In this document: in pieces, positions 38,501 to 43,599 of the stretch
How the letters are laid out: every line of letters starts with the position of its first letter
How positions within the stretch are numbered: the first letter of the stretch is position 1
Source: Balanoglossus misakiensis
Lineage: Eukaryota > Hemichordata
Assembly (NCBI GenBank): GCA_040954595.2
Contig: CM082576.2
Coordinates: 13,888,001-13,952,000, forward strand
Length of the DNA stretch: 64,000 bases
Direction: 5' to 3'
Made by a program: the position numbers and the translations under genes
Notes under the pieces: generated by a model
What the model saw: the letters and a program-made list of their open reading frames with translations, nothing else
Told to the model about the DNA's origin: nothing
Database searches by the model: none

Positions 38501-39743
38501 GGTGGGGGGGGGGGGAGCCTGAGGGGTCAAACTGAATGAAGTTGAATTTACATTCTGTAACTGTGGTGATAACATAACCTAGCCCTCTGCATGGGTGCTG
38601 AGTCATGTATACACATTAGATGGTAATTCAGTGTATTAGAGAAATAAACATACATCTACCGAAATGTGCTGGTTATAGATATTCGAAAGTCTGGTATTAG
38701 TATTTCTCAACGAGAATATTCCTGGTGTTTTACATGGTCGAGGGAGCAACACAAGAAATTCAGATATTAAATACACTTGTCGAATAAACGGCAGCCGGTT
38801 TGTTGTGATATCCCGAACTATAGCGTGGTATGGTCTATTTCTCATTCTTATAAATCACTCTGAAGTGATTATTAATGTCAACCATTTTATTGTTTGAAGG
38901 ATGATATGGATGGAATGCCCCTAGACACAGTGGATGGTGATATGGGCGATTTAGGAGCCAGCTCAATACTTCCCATGCGTTCCAGTACTCCCATCCTGTC
39001 AGCCGGTCTACCACGACATTACACAGATATGTCTACAAACACGGCCAGAGGGCATGCTGCTGCTGACGGGTAAGTGCGATTTGGGTCAAAATGGCGGCTT
39101 CTGATGAACACACAGCATTCACAGTATAGGACTTGAGCCATGATTGCCCAGGGGGAGAGAAATTAATAGCGCCCTCTCCAGACAGAACTGGTACTTTAAC
39201 CCTCTCAACACCATGGTTCAGTCCAAACCCTTTGTTTTCTATGGGAAAGTTGGACCTCTAAAGAGGGAACTTGGGATCAAAAAGTTAAATTTTGTACAGA
39301 GACTGTGCTGTTTATTCGCTGTCTTATTTACGTAATTTTGAAAAGCGAGGCATTAAAATAGTGAAAGTAAGGAGTGTTTCTGCCAAACTGTGATTGCTTC
39401 TATCTGGAAGCTTCTAAGAAAACTATGAGACTGGGGGAATACAGTTGCCACTTACATGTTTATATTCCCACTTCAATGTACAAAGTTTGATGACTGTCAT
39501 GTTTTTTTTTCTCTCCCCAGAGCTGTGCAAGCACACCAAGGAGGCAACCTGCAGCGACGATCGGCGTTCCTCGTACGTGTCTTCCGCGCAGCATTGCCAC
39601 TGCAGATGCTGATGTTGATTCTGCTGGGAGTCGCTTGCCTAGTTCCCATGACTGAAGACGACTTCAGCTGCGGATTAGCAAATAACTTCGCCAACTCATT
39701 CCAGACTATGCTGAGATACACAAATGGACCTCCACCGATTTAG
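2388..39743 (+). CDS. SYNE1-like: Nesprin (SYNE1/SYNE2-type) C-terminal half, 34 exons in window, 5' partial
   Basis: Giant outer-nuclear-membrane protein that links the cytoskeleton to SUN proteins in the perinuclear space (LINC complex). Joined exons: 2388-2585, 5568-5711, 6283-6441, 8075-8287, 9712-9828, 11922-12239, 12698-13000, 13606-13929, 14353-14679, 15072-15404, 16463-16771, 17363-17422, 19345-19478, 20131-20332, 20931-21059, 21595-21792, 23634-23936, 24471-24797, 25262-25582, 26005-26319, 27939-28105, 29934-30096, 30889-31076, 31432-31582, 32315-32635, 33143-33343, 34499-34552, 35424-35867, 36070-36166, 36800-37005, 37495-37824, 38199-38414, 38900-39069, 39521-39743. Total 7,665 nt, 2,554 residues. 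Seen: about 20 spectrin-like repeats of 101-113 residues with the helix-A Trp and helix-C Trp-Leu pattern, a Ser-rich linker, one transmembrane segment and a luminal tail ending PPPI. The last repeats strongly resemble vertebrate nesprin-1/-2 C-termini (for example the IEETWRLWQKF and INKQYRRLAREG stretches). The N-terminal actin-binding part is outside the window. Assigning SYNE1 versus SYNE2 is not meaningful for a probable pre-duplication gene. Confidence 0.95.
2586..5567 (+). other. Nesprin intron with a TTTTCGC foldback element
   Basis: About 3 kb of A+T-rich intron. It contains the inverted-repeat element at 5154-5278 (separate entry). No coding exon was recognised, although the spectrin phasing suggests a half-repeat exon could be hidden here. 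Confidence 0.6.
5154..5278. repeat. Foldback element, TTATTTTCGC family, short copy
   Basis: Perfect 22-bp terminal inverted repeats: ACTGTAAAACACTTTATTTTCG at the left and its reverse complement at the right. The interior (GCGAGAGCCAAAATAGCGTG) is shared with the longer copy at 51041-51241. Non-autonomous, MITE-like, no coding capacity. Confidence 0.85.
5568..5711 (+). CDS. SYNE1-like: Nesprin exon 2: first part of a spectrin repeat
   Basis: Forty-eight residues, phase 0 both sides, acceptor ATTAG|GAA and donor CAG|GTATAA. Ends with NQCWEKLQSQ, the typical helix-B Trp region of a spectrin repeat. Too short for a long ORF, but it joins in frame to the next exon, which supplies helix C; together they make a 101-residue repeat. 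Confidence 0.85.
6206..6259. repeat. CA-rich microsatellite just before an acceptor
   Basis: Interrupted (CA)n/(AC)n tracts between about 6219 and 6252, ending roughly 25 bp before the acceptor at 6281-6282. Simple-sequence repeat close to a branch-point region. Confidence 0.85.
6283..6441 (+). CDS. SYNE1-like: Nesprin exon 3: second part of a spectrin repeat
   Basis: Fifty-three residues, phase 0, acceptor CGCAG|GTG and donor GAA|GTAAGT (strong). Contains FQQQYQDALQSVSQWLDSVQ, the helix-C signature with Trp-Leu. Completes the repeat begun at 5568-5711. Confidence 0.92.
6442..8074 (+). other. Nesprin intron
   Basis: About 1.6 kb. Overlapping minus-strand open frames between 6661 and 7327 have no recognisable domain, and I treat them as chance frames or an unrecognised decayed repeat. 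No other feature seen. Confidence 0.6.
8075..8287 (+). CDS. SYNE1-like: Nesprin exon 4: spectrin repeat, first two thirds
   Basis: Seventy-one residues, phase 0, acceptor TTTTTTTTCATCCAG|GCG and donor CAG|GTAAAG. Contains IKQTLQDLNDRLASLE (helix B) and a highly charged helix start. Joined with 9712-9828 it makes a 110-residue repeat. Confidence 0.93.
8288..9711 (+). other. Nesprin intron, no distinct feature
   Basis: A+T-rich intron of 1.4 kb. Nothing coding or repetitive recognised beyond short A/T runs. Confidence 0.6.
9712..9828 (+). CDS. SYNE1-like: Nesprin exon 5: helix C of a spectrin repeat
   Basis: Thirty-nine residues, phase 0, acceptor TTTCAG|GAT and donor CAG|GTAAGG. Contains IHRFQTWLHEAKQMVE, the helix-C Trp-Leu motif, followed by an acidic/basic stretch. 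Completes the repeat begun in exon 4. Confidence 0.92.
9939..10286. repeat. TTAA-flanked foldback element, about 348 bp
   Basis: TTAA followed by AGGGACAAAGTCTCTCTC at the left, and the reverse complement (GAGAGAGACTTTGTCCCT) followed by TTAA at the right. The inverted similarity continues inwards (TCGCTGCCC/GGGCAGCGA, ACAAGACACCGTT/AACGGTGTCTTGT, AATCAACGTT/AACGTTGATT, TCACCAAAATGA/TCATTTTGGTGA). No ORF. Resembles a MITE with TTAA target-site duplication. Confidence 0.85.
11128..11217 (+). repeat. Short interspersed repeat, TTAACCCTTTCACC family, copy 1
   Basis: About 90 bp beginning TTAACCCTTTCACCACTG and ending GGGGGTGAAGGGGTCA, so the ends are inverted repeats. The core TTTTCTATGGTAAAGTTGGA is shared with the copies at 24238-24328 (opposite orientation) and 39196-39288. 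Confidence 0.8.
11922..12239 (+). CDS. SYNE1-like: Nesprin exon 6: one complete spectrin repeat
   Basis: 106 residues, phase 0 at both ends, so the exon equals one repeat. Starts KLEDDIRKHEAHL, helix B has LLRSNWEDLQKQ, helix C has YADYLDTAEEKL. Donor AAA|GTGAGT. Acceptor GCCGTAG|AAA. Confidence 0.95.
12361..12550. repeat. TGGA/GGTTGG-rich low-complexity tract
   Basis: Degenerate runs of GGATGG, GGTTGGTTGG and GGTGGG with CATGCATG at the right end, in the intron after exon 6. The open frames here on both strands have simple Pro/Ser/His-rich or Trp/Gly-rich composition and are not genes. Confidence 0.7.
12698..13000 (+). CDS. SYNE1-like: Nesprin exon 7: one complete spectrin repeat
   Basis: 101 residues, phase 0 both ends, acceptor CCATTTCAG|GAC and donor CAG|GTAGGA. 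Contains QQFERMYNDLRGWLAHMESQL, with the helix-C Trp-Leu. The exon is GC-richer than the flanking introns. Confidence 0.95.
13606..13929 (+). CDS. SYNE1-like: Nesprin exon 8: one complete spectrin repeat
   Basis: 108 residues, phase 0 both ends, acceptor TTTGTAG|GCA and donor ATG|GTGAGT. Helix B has LADLGERWLELNSD, helix C has LANWLQRALEELGEW. GC-rich relative to its surroundings. Confidence 0.95.
14101..14310. repeat. Foldback element, TTATTTTCGC family, long copy
   Basis: Terminal inverted repeats: TACTGTAGAACGGGTTATTT at the left and the near reverse complement CGAAAATAACCCGTTTTACT at the right, 210 bp overall. It lies in the 423-bp intron between nesprin exons 8 and 9 and makes up half of it. 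A CGGGTTATTTTCGCG variant of the 5154 element. Confidence 0.85.
14353..14679 (+). CDS. SYNE1-like: Nesprin exon 9: one complete spectrin repeat
   Basis: 109 residues, phase 0 both ends, acceptor CTTCAACAG|GAA and donor AAG|GTAATT. Helix B IESQWNELTSEIPA, helix C LAELMLWMDGLQRAID. A 17-base poly(C) run starts seven bases after the donor GT. Confidence 0.95.
14808..14928. repeat. TTAA-flanked foldback element, about 121 bp
   Basis: TTAAAGTGAAGGGGTCGTCG at the left; CACGACCCCTTCCCCTTTAA at the right. Imperfect inverted ends next to TTAA on both sides. Non-coding, in the intron after exon 9. Confidence 0.65.
15072..15404 (+). CDS. SYNE1-like: Nesprin exon 10: one complete spectrin repeat
   Basis: 111 residues, phase 0 both ends, acceptor TTATTTTCAG|GGC and donor CAG|GTAAAA. 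Helix B LGQMNNKWQSLNNQVNERAK, helix C LKDLLKWYEQQDNRI. Confidence 0.95.
15405..16462 (+). other. Nesprin intron, no distinct feature
   Basis: A+T-rich intron of about 1.06 kb; nothing coding or clearly repetitive recognised. Confidence 0.6.
16463..16771 (+). CDS. SYNE1-like: Nesprin exon 11: one complete spectrin repeat
   Basis: 103 residues, phase 0 both ends, acceptor CACACAG|GTT and donor AAG|GTAAGC. Contains LTGIADVWRQYNDALRNVTR followed by LSEAEYTLGKF, a spectrin helix-B/C pattern with a Cys in place of the usual helix-C Trp (TRCLSEAE). Confidence 0.93.
17363..17422 (+). CDS. SYNE1-like: Nesprin exon 12: 20-residue acidic mini-exon, possibly alternatively spliced
   Basis: Sixty nt, phase 0 both ends, acceptor TTAATTTTCACAG|ACT and donor CAT|GTATGT. 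Encodes TESDDSSDQDVTADLVPILH, an acidic Ser/Asp stretch lying exactly between two spectrin repeats. Because it is a multiple of three and phase-neutral it can be skipped without a frameshift. No conserved domain is involved, so support is from splice sites, frame and composition only. Confidence 0.6.
17423..19344 (+). other. Nesprin intron with poly(C) tract
   Basis: 1.9-kb A+T-rich intron. Contains a 14-base poly(C) run at 17681-17694. The minus-strand open frame 17833-18165 has no recognisable domain and is ignored. Confidence 0.6.
19345..19478 (+). CDS. SYNE1-like: Nesprin exon 13: start of a spectrin repeat, split at the helix-B Arg-Trp
   Basis: 134 nt; 44 codons plus two bases (AG) completed by A of the next exon (Arg). 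Acceptor TTTGTCTCAG|GGT, donor AACAG|GTATGG. Encodes GLQTEFKNNRVHLTTLNKLT and ends SDISNR, immediately before the conserved Trp. Confidence 0.93.
20131..20332 (+). CDS. SYNE1-like: Nesprin exon 14: end of the spectrin repeat begun in exon 13
   Basis: 202 nt; first base completes Arg, then WKTVDEQLRDTLNVFEQAL and helix-C VAEWIDERERKVEDILL. Acceptor TGTTTGACAG|A, donor AAG|GTATGT, ends phase 0. Exons 13+14 give a 112-residue repeat. Confidence 0.95.
20931..21059 (+). CDS. SYNE1-like: Nesprin exon 15: first part of a spectrin repeat
   Basis: Forty-three residues, phase 0, acceptor GGTGTTAATGCAG|GTG and donor CAG|GTAAGC. Encodes VLQTDLDNYNGVSALTLLIE, a helix-A pattern. Continues in 21595-21792. 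Confidence 0.9.
21595..21792 (+). CDS. SYNE1-like: Nesprin exon 16: second part of a spectrin repeat
   Basis: Sixty-six residues, phase 0, acceptor CTTGGCAG|AAA and donor AAG|GTAGGA. Helix C contains DALQALTFWMENMEEII. With exon 15 it forms a 109-residue repeat. Confidence 0.94.
21793..23633 (+). other. Nesprin intron with poly(G) tract
   Basis: 1.84-kb intron containing a 15-base poly(G) run at 22269-22283. No coding feature or recognised transposon. Confidence 0.6.
23634..23936 (+). CDS. SYNE1-like: Nesprin exon 17: one complete spectrin repeat
   Basis: 101 residues, phase 0 both ends, acceptor CTCCACCCCACAG|TCG and donor GAT|GTGAGT. Helix B LTNLNHKWTTLSNQTSEKYR, helix C KCDAWMIFLAQTERNLAVDI. 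Markedly GC-rich; the antisense frame is also open but has no domain. Confidence 0.95.
24238..24328 (-). repeat. Short interspersed repeat, TTAACCCTTTCACC family, copy 2
   Basis: Same unit as 11128-11217 in the opposite orientation: TTTAACCCTTTCACCCCCAG, then CCCTCTATACAGGTCCA and ACCATAGAAAATATGGG, ending GTGGTTAAACGGTTAA. Confidence 0.8.
24471..24797 (+). CDS. SYNE1-like: Nesprin exon 18: one complete spectrin repeat
   Basis: 109 residues, phase 0 both ends, acceptor TCTCACGACAG|CTG and donor AAG|GTGAGA. Helix B LTLLSEQWQSVVKRANQRKE, helix C MLERMNEWFVQMEEEIQTYE. Confidence 0.95.
25262..25582 (+). CDS. SYNE1-like: Nesprin exon 19: one complete spectrin repeat
   Basis: 107 residues, phase 0 both ends, acceptor GGCCGTTGCAG|GTT and donor AAG|GTAAAT. 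Helix B LQEAQKHWHSITTTLKRQNQ, helix C IEDLLAWLRDTKKML. Confidence 0.95.
25821..25905. repeat. Fragment of AACCTGTCTATTAAGGACAC-type foldback repeat
   Basis: Ends TCCTGATTAGAGAGGTGTCC then ATAATAACAGGTTTCACTGT, nearly the same as the right end of the full element at 47208-47345. The left part is diverged. Confidence 0.7.
26005..26319 (+). CDS. SYNE1-like: Nesprin exon 20: one complete spectrin repeat
   Basis: 105 residues, phase 0 both ends, acceptor CTTCTAATTTCAG|GAA and donor AAT|GTAAGT. Helix B LGKQWDEIHQQTTSKKQR, helix C YKEFSDWLTQTEVKVSHN. Confidence 0.95.
26320..27938 (+). other. Nesprin intron, no distinct feature
   Basis: 1.6-kb intron. Short open frames on both strands (27055-27645 region) have no recognisable domain. 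No transposon identified. Confidence 0.6.
27939..28105 (+). CDS. SYNE1-like: Nesprin exon 21: first half of a spectrin repeat
   Basis: 167 nt; 55 codons plus AG of a split Arg. Acceptor TTTTCACTTTCAG|GAG, donor GCAAG|GTGAGT. Contains IEYKLAKLNDRWQHLMDLIA, the helix-B Trp motif seen near the C-terminus of nesprins. Confidence 0.94.
28106..29933 (+). other. Nesprin intron with a short GATA microsatellite
   Basis: 1.8-kb intron; (GATA)n of about four units at 28819-28834. Nothing else recognised. Confidence 0.6.
29934..30096 (+). CDS. SYNE1-like: Nesprin exon 22: second half of a spectrin repeat
   Basis: 163 nt; first G completes Arg. Acceptor ATATAACCACAG|G, donor CAG|GTAAGT. Contains NLRLWLSHIEREIATPVTYD, followed by IQRKLFQQQ, close to the corresponding vertebrate nesprin-1 repeat. 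Confidence 0.96.
30889..31076 (+). CDS. SYNE1-like: Nesprin exon 23: first half of a highly conserved C-terminal spectrin repeat
   Basis: 188 nt; acceptor TTGATTTCAG|GAG, donor CTTAA|GTAAGT, ends phase 2 (split Asn). Encodes IERHSTGVASVLNLCEVLLH and LDQRWRNICSLSMERKLK. This is among the most vertebrate-like stretches in the window and anchors the nesprin assignment. Confidence 0.97.
31432..31582 (+). CDS. SYNE1-like: Nesprin exon 24: second half of the repeat begun in exon 23
   Basis: 151 nt; first C completes Asn, then IEETWRLWQKFFDDFHKFEE and WLKSAERAVS. Acceptor TCCTTTCACAG|C, donor GAG|GTTGGT (weaker +4/+5 consensus). Ends phase 0. Confidence 0.96.
32315..32635 (+). CDS. SYNE1-like: Nesprin exon 25: one complete spectrin repeat, very conserved
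   Basis: 107 residues, phase 0 both ends, acceptor TTCATTCTTCCAG|CAA and donor AAG|GTGAGG. Contains LEIINKQYRRLAREGRTDS, NNRWDNLSRRC and LLVWLTEIDLQLTNVEHFSE, closely matching the equivalent nesprin-1 repeat of vertebrates. Confidence 0.97.
32857..32924. repeat. Two-copy 34-bp tandem duplication
   Basis: The 34-bp unit (eight T, then ACAGAAAGCTAGATTATTAC and AATCAA) occurs twice back to back, the two copies identical. Each copy has an acceptor-like T-run plus ACAG, but no coding exon follows. Confidence 0.9.
33143..33343 (+). CDS. SYNE1-like: Nesprin exon 26: first two thirds of a C-terminal repeat
   Basis: Sixty-seven residues, phase 0, acceptor TTTCCGCATAG|GCC and donor CAG|GTAAGA. Contains IIQEELDELHKYCDEVYNRV and YQKKLQRFSLNQ, conserved in nesprin-1. 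Confidence 0.96.
33344..34498 (+). other. Nesprin intron with an AACCTGTCTATA foldback element
   Basis: 1.15-kb intron containing the repeat at 34191-34370. No other feature. Confidence 0.6.
34191..34370 (+). repeat. Foldback element, AACCTGTCTATA family
   Basis: Starts TACAGTCGAACCTGTCTATA and ends CCACAGAGGTTTGAC. Interior TAGTCAAGGGACTTTCC, CTGGCCTTTATA and TTGCACAGGGACTGTAAC match, in reverse complement, the element at 53044-53228. Non-coding. Confidence 0.8.
34499..34552 (+). CDS. SYNE1-like: Nesprin exon 27: 18-residue mini-exon
   Basis: Fifty-four nt, phase 0 both ends, acceptor CTACTCCTAG|GAA and donor CCG|GTGAGT. Encodes EVQRQIIAQSYLTVPISP, linking the last rod repeat to the Ser-rich linker. 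Skippable without frameshift. Supported by strong splice sites and frame, not by a domain. Confidence 0.7.
35424..35867 (+). CDS. SYNE1-like: Nesprin exon 28: Ser/Thr-Pro-rich linker plus conserved pre-KASH segment
   Basis: 148 residues, phase 0 both ends, acceptor TTTTTCTTACAG|ACC and donor TAT|GTAAGT. The first ~60 residues are basic and Ser/Pro-rich (RSSKSSSPTRSSLYSRPS, TPSGRRTPS), with many Ser-Pro/Thr-Pro sites that suggest a disordered, phosphorylatable linker. Then SGRDTPASLESLDWD, SDPEARWQAMMELRSTGLST and EEKLDAIETALDNPIPNGPE, segments conserved in vertebrate nesprins. Confidence 0.95.
36070..36166 (+). CDS. SYNE1-like: Nesprin exon 29: short exon opening a terminal repeat
   Basis: 97 nt; 32 codons plus one base. 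Acceptor TTGCACTGTAG|GAA, donor ACAA|GTAAGT. Encodes ESLLADTKACIAIVKSLGQR and MQGDQAVMQQIT. The split codon is completed by CA (Thr) at 36800-36801. Confidence 0.85.
36800..37005 (+). CDS. SYNE1-like: Nesprin exon 30: terminal-region spectrin repeat, second part
   Basis: 206 nt; acceptor TGTCACTCCCAG|CA, donor AGG|GTAAGA, ends phase 0. Encodes IVDRWEVMQPDVVDKYRRMR and NNISSWLDEAETVL. The DRWE motif and following WL helix are typical of the penultimate nesprin repeats. Confidence 0.95.
37495..37824 (+). CDS. SYNE1-like: Nesprin exon 31: one complete spectrin-like repeat near KASH
   Basis: 110 residues, phase 0 both ends, acceptor TTGTTGCATCCAG|GAG and donor TTG|GTAAGC. Contains SRKAIVMSINLVSKKF, MNHRWEAVSARAKEWQKDLQ and DDLLEWLESTENEMNE. 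The last ~30 nt of the exon plus its donor are repeated about 128 bp downstream. Confidence 0.96.
37923..37958 (+). repeat. Degenerate copy of the exon 31 end plus splice donor
   Basis: ATATTGAAAGATTATTATAG then AACATACTTGGTAAGC repeats the exon/intron junction at 37795-37830 with three differences, all at synonymous third positions in the exon frame. The donor GTAAGC is retained. Weaker similarity continues downstream, suggesting a diverged tandem duplication of about 128 bp. Confidence 0.85.
38199..38414 (+). CDS. SYNE1-like: Nesprin exon 32: last helical segment before KASH
   Basis: Seventy-two residues, phase 0, acceptor TTTGTGTCTACAG|CGA and donor ATG|GTGAGT. Encodes LEESHPRVMSLKDTADQLLI and VNKVNTLLKRCHDNIDLLEK, the partial final repeat of nesprins. 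Confidence 0.94.
38900..39069 (+). CDS. SYNE1-like: Nesprin exon 33: acidic/Ser-rich neck preceding the membrane segment
   Basis: 170 nt; 56 codons plus GG. Acceptor TTGTTTGAAG|GAT (weak pyrimidine tract), donor GACGG|GTAAGT. Encodes DDMDGMPLDTVDGDMGDLGA and SSTPILSAGLPRHY. Low-complexity neck expected between the last helix and KASH. Confidence 0.85.
39196..39288 (+). repeat. Short interspersed repeat, TTAACCCTTTCACC family, copy 3
   Basis: TTTAACCCTCTCAACACCAT then GGTTCAGTCCAAACCC, core TTTTCTATGGGAAAGTTGGA, ending in a TTAA-like sequence. Same orientation as copy 1. Confidence 0.75.
39521..39743 (+). CDS. SYNE1-like: Nesprin final exon: KASH domain and stop
   Basis: Seventy-three residues plus stop TAG (39741-39743). 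Acceptor TTTTTCTCTCCCCAG|A; first base completes Gly. Residues 23-43 of this exon (AALPLQMLMLILLGVACLVP and M) are a single transmembrane helix, preceded by basic residues. The luminal tail of 30 residues contains DFSCGLANNFANSF and MLRYTNGPPPI. It ends in the SUN-binding PPPX motif and has a Cys at position -23 from the terminus, the site known to form a disulfide with SUN proteins. A complete canonical KASH. Confidence 0.99.
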
Positions 39744-41240
39744 AAACAAAAAAAATTGACTTTTTTTAAAAAGAAGATAAGAGACTACTTTAAGAAAAGA
39801 TCCATATCAAGAGACTTCAATCCTGGGTTTATATAAAGATATGTGTTTGTACTACAGGAAGTTTGACCTCAGATGACCTCAGTTGCCGTAGCAGTTTAGT
39901 TGCCTTGGCGTCAGTGGCAAAAAAATTGTGTAAAACGGCTGTGTATATTGTGAATGACTTGTAAATTTGAGTTGTTTTTAGTTTTTTTGACATGTACAGT
40001 GTTAGTCTTGTTTTGTGTTATCCACAGCTAACCTCAACACGTTGACTTCCAAAGAAAATTAGCATAGTCACCAATAGTCAATTTTGAAATGTGTGAACCA
40101 CTGCAGTGGACTAGTTCAAAATATGGAGTTGAATCCAACAAACCTAAGATTGATTTTTTTTTAATATCAGGAAGAATACAAGCAATCAAAGTTTTTAATA
40201 TTTTGACTCCTCAAAAAAAGTTTTAAAATATGAGAAGGGACATGGATTTTATATAATCTCTGAATTTGTGCTGTTTTTAGTGGCTAGTGTAGTTTAGTGT
40301 ATTTACAACATAATTTTGTTTTTGTTGAACTGAAAATGAAATCTTAAATTAAATTAAATGATTTTTTTTCCTGGTCAAACCAGAGGGACTGTTTTGTATA
40401 AAATGAAGCTGTAAATTGTGATGTCGTAGATGCAAATGAAATTAAATTTCCATGAAATAAATCAAGAAATTAACAAAAAAAGATTTGCGAATGATGCCAG
40501 CCATATTTTATCTGCATATAGTGTATATGAAAGAGGCACCGTATATATCTACGAATCAGCAAGTTTGCTTACATCATGTAAAATATTGGAATGGATGTTT
40601 TGTAAATTAATTCTGGTTGAGGCATATATGTGTATATGGTAGAGTTTGAACATCTTTTGATAAGTCTTGAATCCCCTGCAGCCGGGGATGAGTTTTGTTT
40701 TTGCCATTCTCCCCCTCAAGGCTTCCAAAAGATGTTGTTGCTCAGAGATAAAGTATATATCAGAACGCACTCATGTATAGCACTTATTTTTGTACAGAAA
40801 AACAGAGGATGTAAAGAGCAAACAGTTTGTAAAGTTAACTCAGCAAGGAGCCCCCTCCAAAATTTAAACCGTAGTGAGAAATCTCAGAATACACACTTGT
40901 GGGGCGAAAAAAGTACAACTGTCGTTGCTTATTTTGTATTAACCAAGCAATTGTTTTTTTTTATTTTATTTAAAGTGTTCAATTGAAACAAATCTTTTTA
41001 TGTATGATTTTTATTTATGATAATCTGTATCAGAAATGAAATATGACTTGATCTTTTGTTGATGAAATCCTATGTAGGTTCAGACTCTTTGTATTTTTTT
41101 GTTGGATTTTGTGTTATATTATTTTGCATTGATGTGTATCTATGATGTACATAATGTGTTTGACGACACTTTTTGTACATTGCCTTCCATGCTTCAGTTT
41201 CTGCTTACCCATTGATGAATAAAATTGTGGGATATATCCA
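39744..41240 (+). other. Nesprin 3' UTR (inferred)
   Basis: A+T-rich, T-run-rich sequence after the KASH stop. Candidate polyadenylation signals AATAAA at 40456-40461 and 41218-41223; the second is followed by GT/T-rich sequence. Transcript end not provable from sequence. Confidence 0.5.
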
Positions 41241-43599
41241 TTGGATGATAGAACCAATCACTGACTTTGTCATTCTTTTTTTCGCATGTAAGAGGGGAGT
41301 GTGTTGGTTATTTGCTTCGCCATCCATTTGTAAGAGGGATCGTGTGTGCAGTGGAACGAAGGAGTTACATTATATGACTGGATGGCCAGTGGTGGCGCAC
41401 TTCAGCCCTGTAACTCTCTGGGGTTTTTTTGCAACTGTGTGGTGGCGCTTGTCAATCCCACAATCTGTAGCCCAGGGATGTGAAAGTTTGTTAACCCGGG
41501 ATTCATACGTGCATTATGAGGCCGCCTGTCCGGAAATGTCACGATAGCATGCTTGCAGTATTCTCACCTTGCAAACATGGCAATTGGAGACCAAACAGGT
41601 GCAGATGGGAAAATGGACGGGAAGGGGGGTATTTCAAAATCTTGGGGATATGTTTTTACAAACCAAAAGACCAAGTTCAGAACGCTTAATATCCAGAATC
41701 GAAATCTCTGTAAGATGGTTCTCCTGCACTAATAATTTCTCCTGGCTAGTCATAAACTACTTTGGCATTGCCACTGACTGAACTTCTAGTCCCATTTTCC
41801 ACTATGTTTACACACACAATTGTCCCCAATTCAGCATAGCGCAGCCAGCGCTGTAATTGGGACAGGGAATGTAAGCTGCACTGACAGACTACGTTGCACT
41901 GAGGCCTAATCACAGCGCACACTGATGTAATGGGGGTACTGTGTCCTAAATTACCACAGCCGCCCGCCGGCTATTCAATAAATATGAAAGTATAAGAGTG
42001 GTTTGTCAGCTGCAACACACTCACCAGTCGCACGTTTTCGTTAAATGTTTTGTCAGAATAAAATTTCCTATGATATGTAAACATTCTTTTATTCCAACAG
42101 CAGTGCGGATTTTAAAAGCTAGATAGGAATTGATTTTTTTTTTCATGTGTATGCTTGTCATTGTATATGTGTGAGTTCTTTATTGAATTTTTTATTTTTT
42201 TATTATGTGTATACGTGTTTTCATGAGTCACCATTACATTAATTGGCCAGTTTTGGAGATATTTAAAGATTTAGAATTGAAAAAATGGGGTGACGTGACA
42301 ATCATGTAAATACTAGTTATAAGTAGATAAGAGTCGGTATTTCAAGGTACAGTGTACAATACTTTTTACAGGCTGTAAATTTGCTCCCAAATATATGCAT
42401 TACGCTTTTCCTACCATATTCTTACTCTAATCACGAACAATAGTCTACTCAATGTTGAGCGTACTACCCATTGACTAATTATGTTAGCTGTAGAGTTCCA
42501 GAGATAAGCAAACCACACAAATAATTCAAGTAACTTGACACAGTCCAGGGCCGTACTACCCAGTATTAATACCCATACAACTAAAATTCACTACCTTTAA
42601 TCAGCAGATTTCAAAAACATACCGTAGGAAGGGGACACCCTCCTTATTAGTAGGCAATCAAGTTGCTATAGTTATATGTTTCTACACATTCTTTTTTTCC
42701 ATATGCAACCACATCAACCACACACACCTCAAATGGTTGTTGGCAACTCGGAAGAAAAACTGTGAAGGTGGGATAATGTCCAAGAATACCCCAAAATGTC
42801 TTCACGACATAAACTGATATTCGACAGGGATGCTTGGTAAACTAAAATCTGCCGCACTCTATAGACACACATTAATATCAATGGTACGTCCACCCTTCAG
42901 GTGGGGGGGGGGGGGGGGGGTTAACACATGTAGCCTACACGTGGGATGCATGTGCTCTCTAACCATAATATTGATGATACCTGAGGCGAAGGCACTGGGG
43001 TATCATCAAAATTTAACTTGGAATTATGCCAAAGAATGTTTCGTGAGCCAATGATTAGGGATGAGTTCAGAGTGCACGCTCAAAATGCTAGTGTGCATGT
43101 TGGAAATTCCATCTCAAGACTGCCCAGCGGCAATATCACTGCATAAGACGAAGTTATAGTTTCCTCAGTTACTAGTATGTAATGCACATTAATTTTTAAA
43201 TGGCATTAGCAATATAGTAGGTACGGTGAGTATGAATATATCATAAAAGTACATATCCTCCTGGAAACTGTATCATGACAAAACTAAAAGGGGAACGAAA
43301 TTTAACTACAACAGCAAGACCTGGTTGGTGTATATACTAAAGCTGATAAAAAAAACCTGGCGAATACGGCTAAACATGCAGCGAATACTAGAGTAGCGGG
43401 AGATCTCACTCGTGAACAGCGCCACCCGAGTCCTAAAAACCTACTAAACTCTGGTTGAACTGTTGTTTACCTATTGTTGACATTACACATGTTCCCTATG
43501 TGATCACGCTGTTCATGCATGATGGCATTACTCTGAACAAATCCGGACTTATGACTTCTCTTAAAGTGGGAAGATTTGATGTTGCGATGCAAATGCAAA
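41241..43599. other. Intergenic sequence between nesprin and ESR
   Basis: No supported gene. Contains an 18-base poly(G) run at 42903-42920. Short open frames here have no recognisable domain. Confidence 0.5.
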
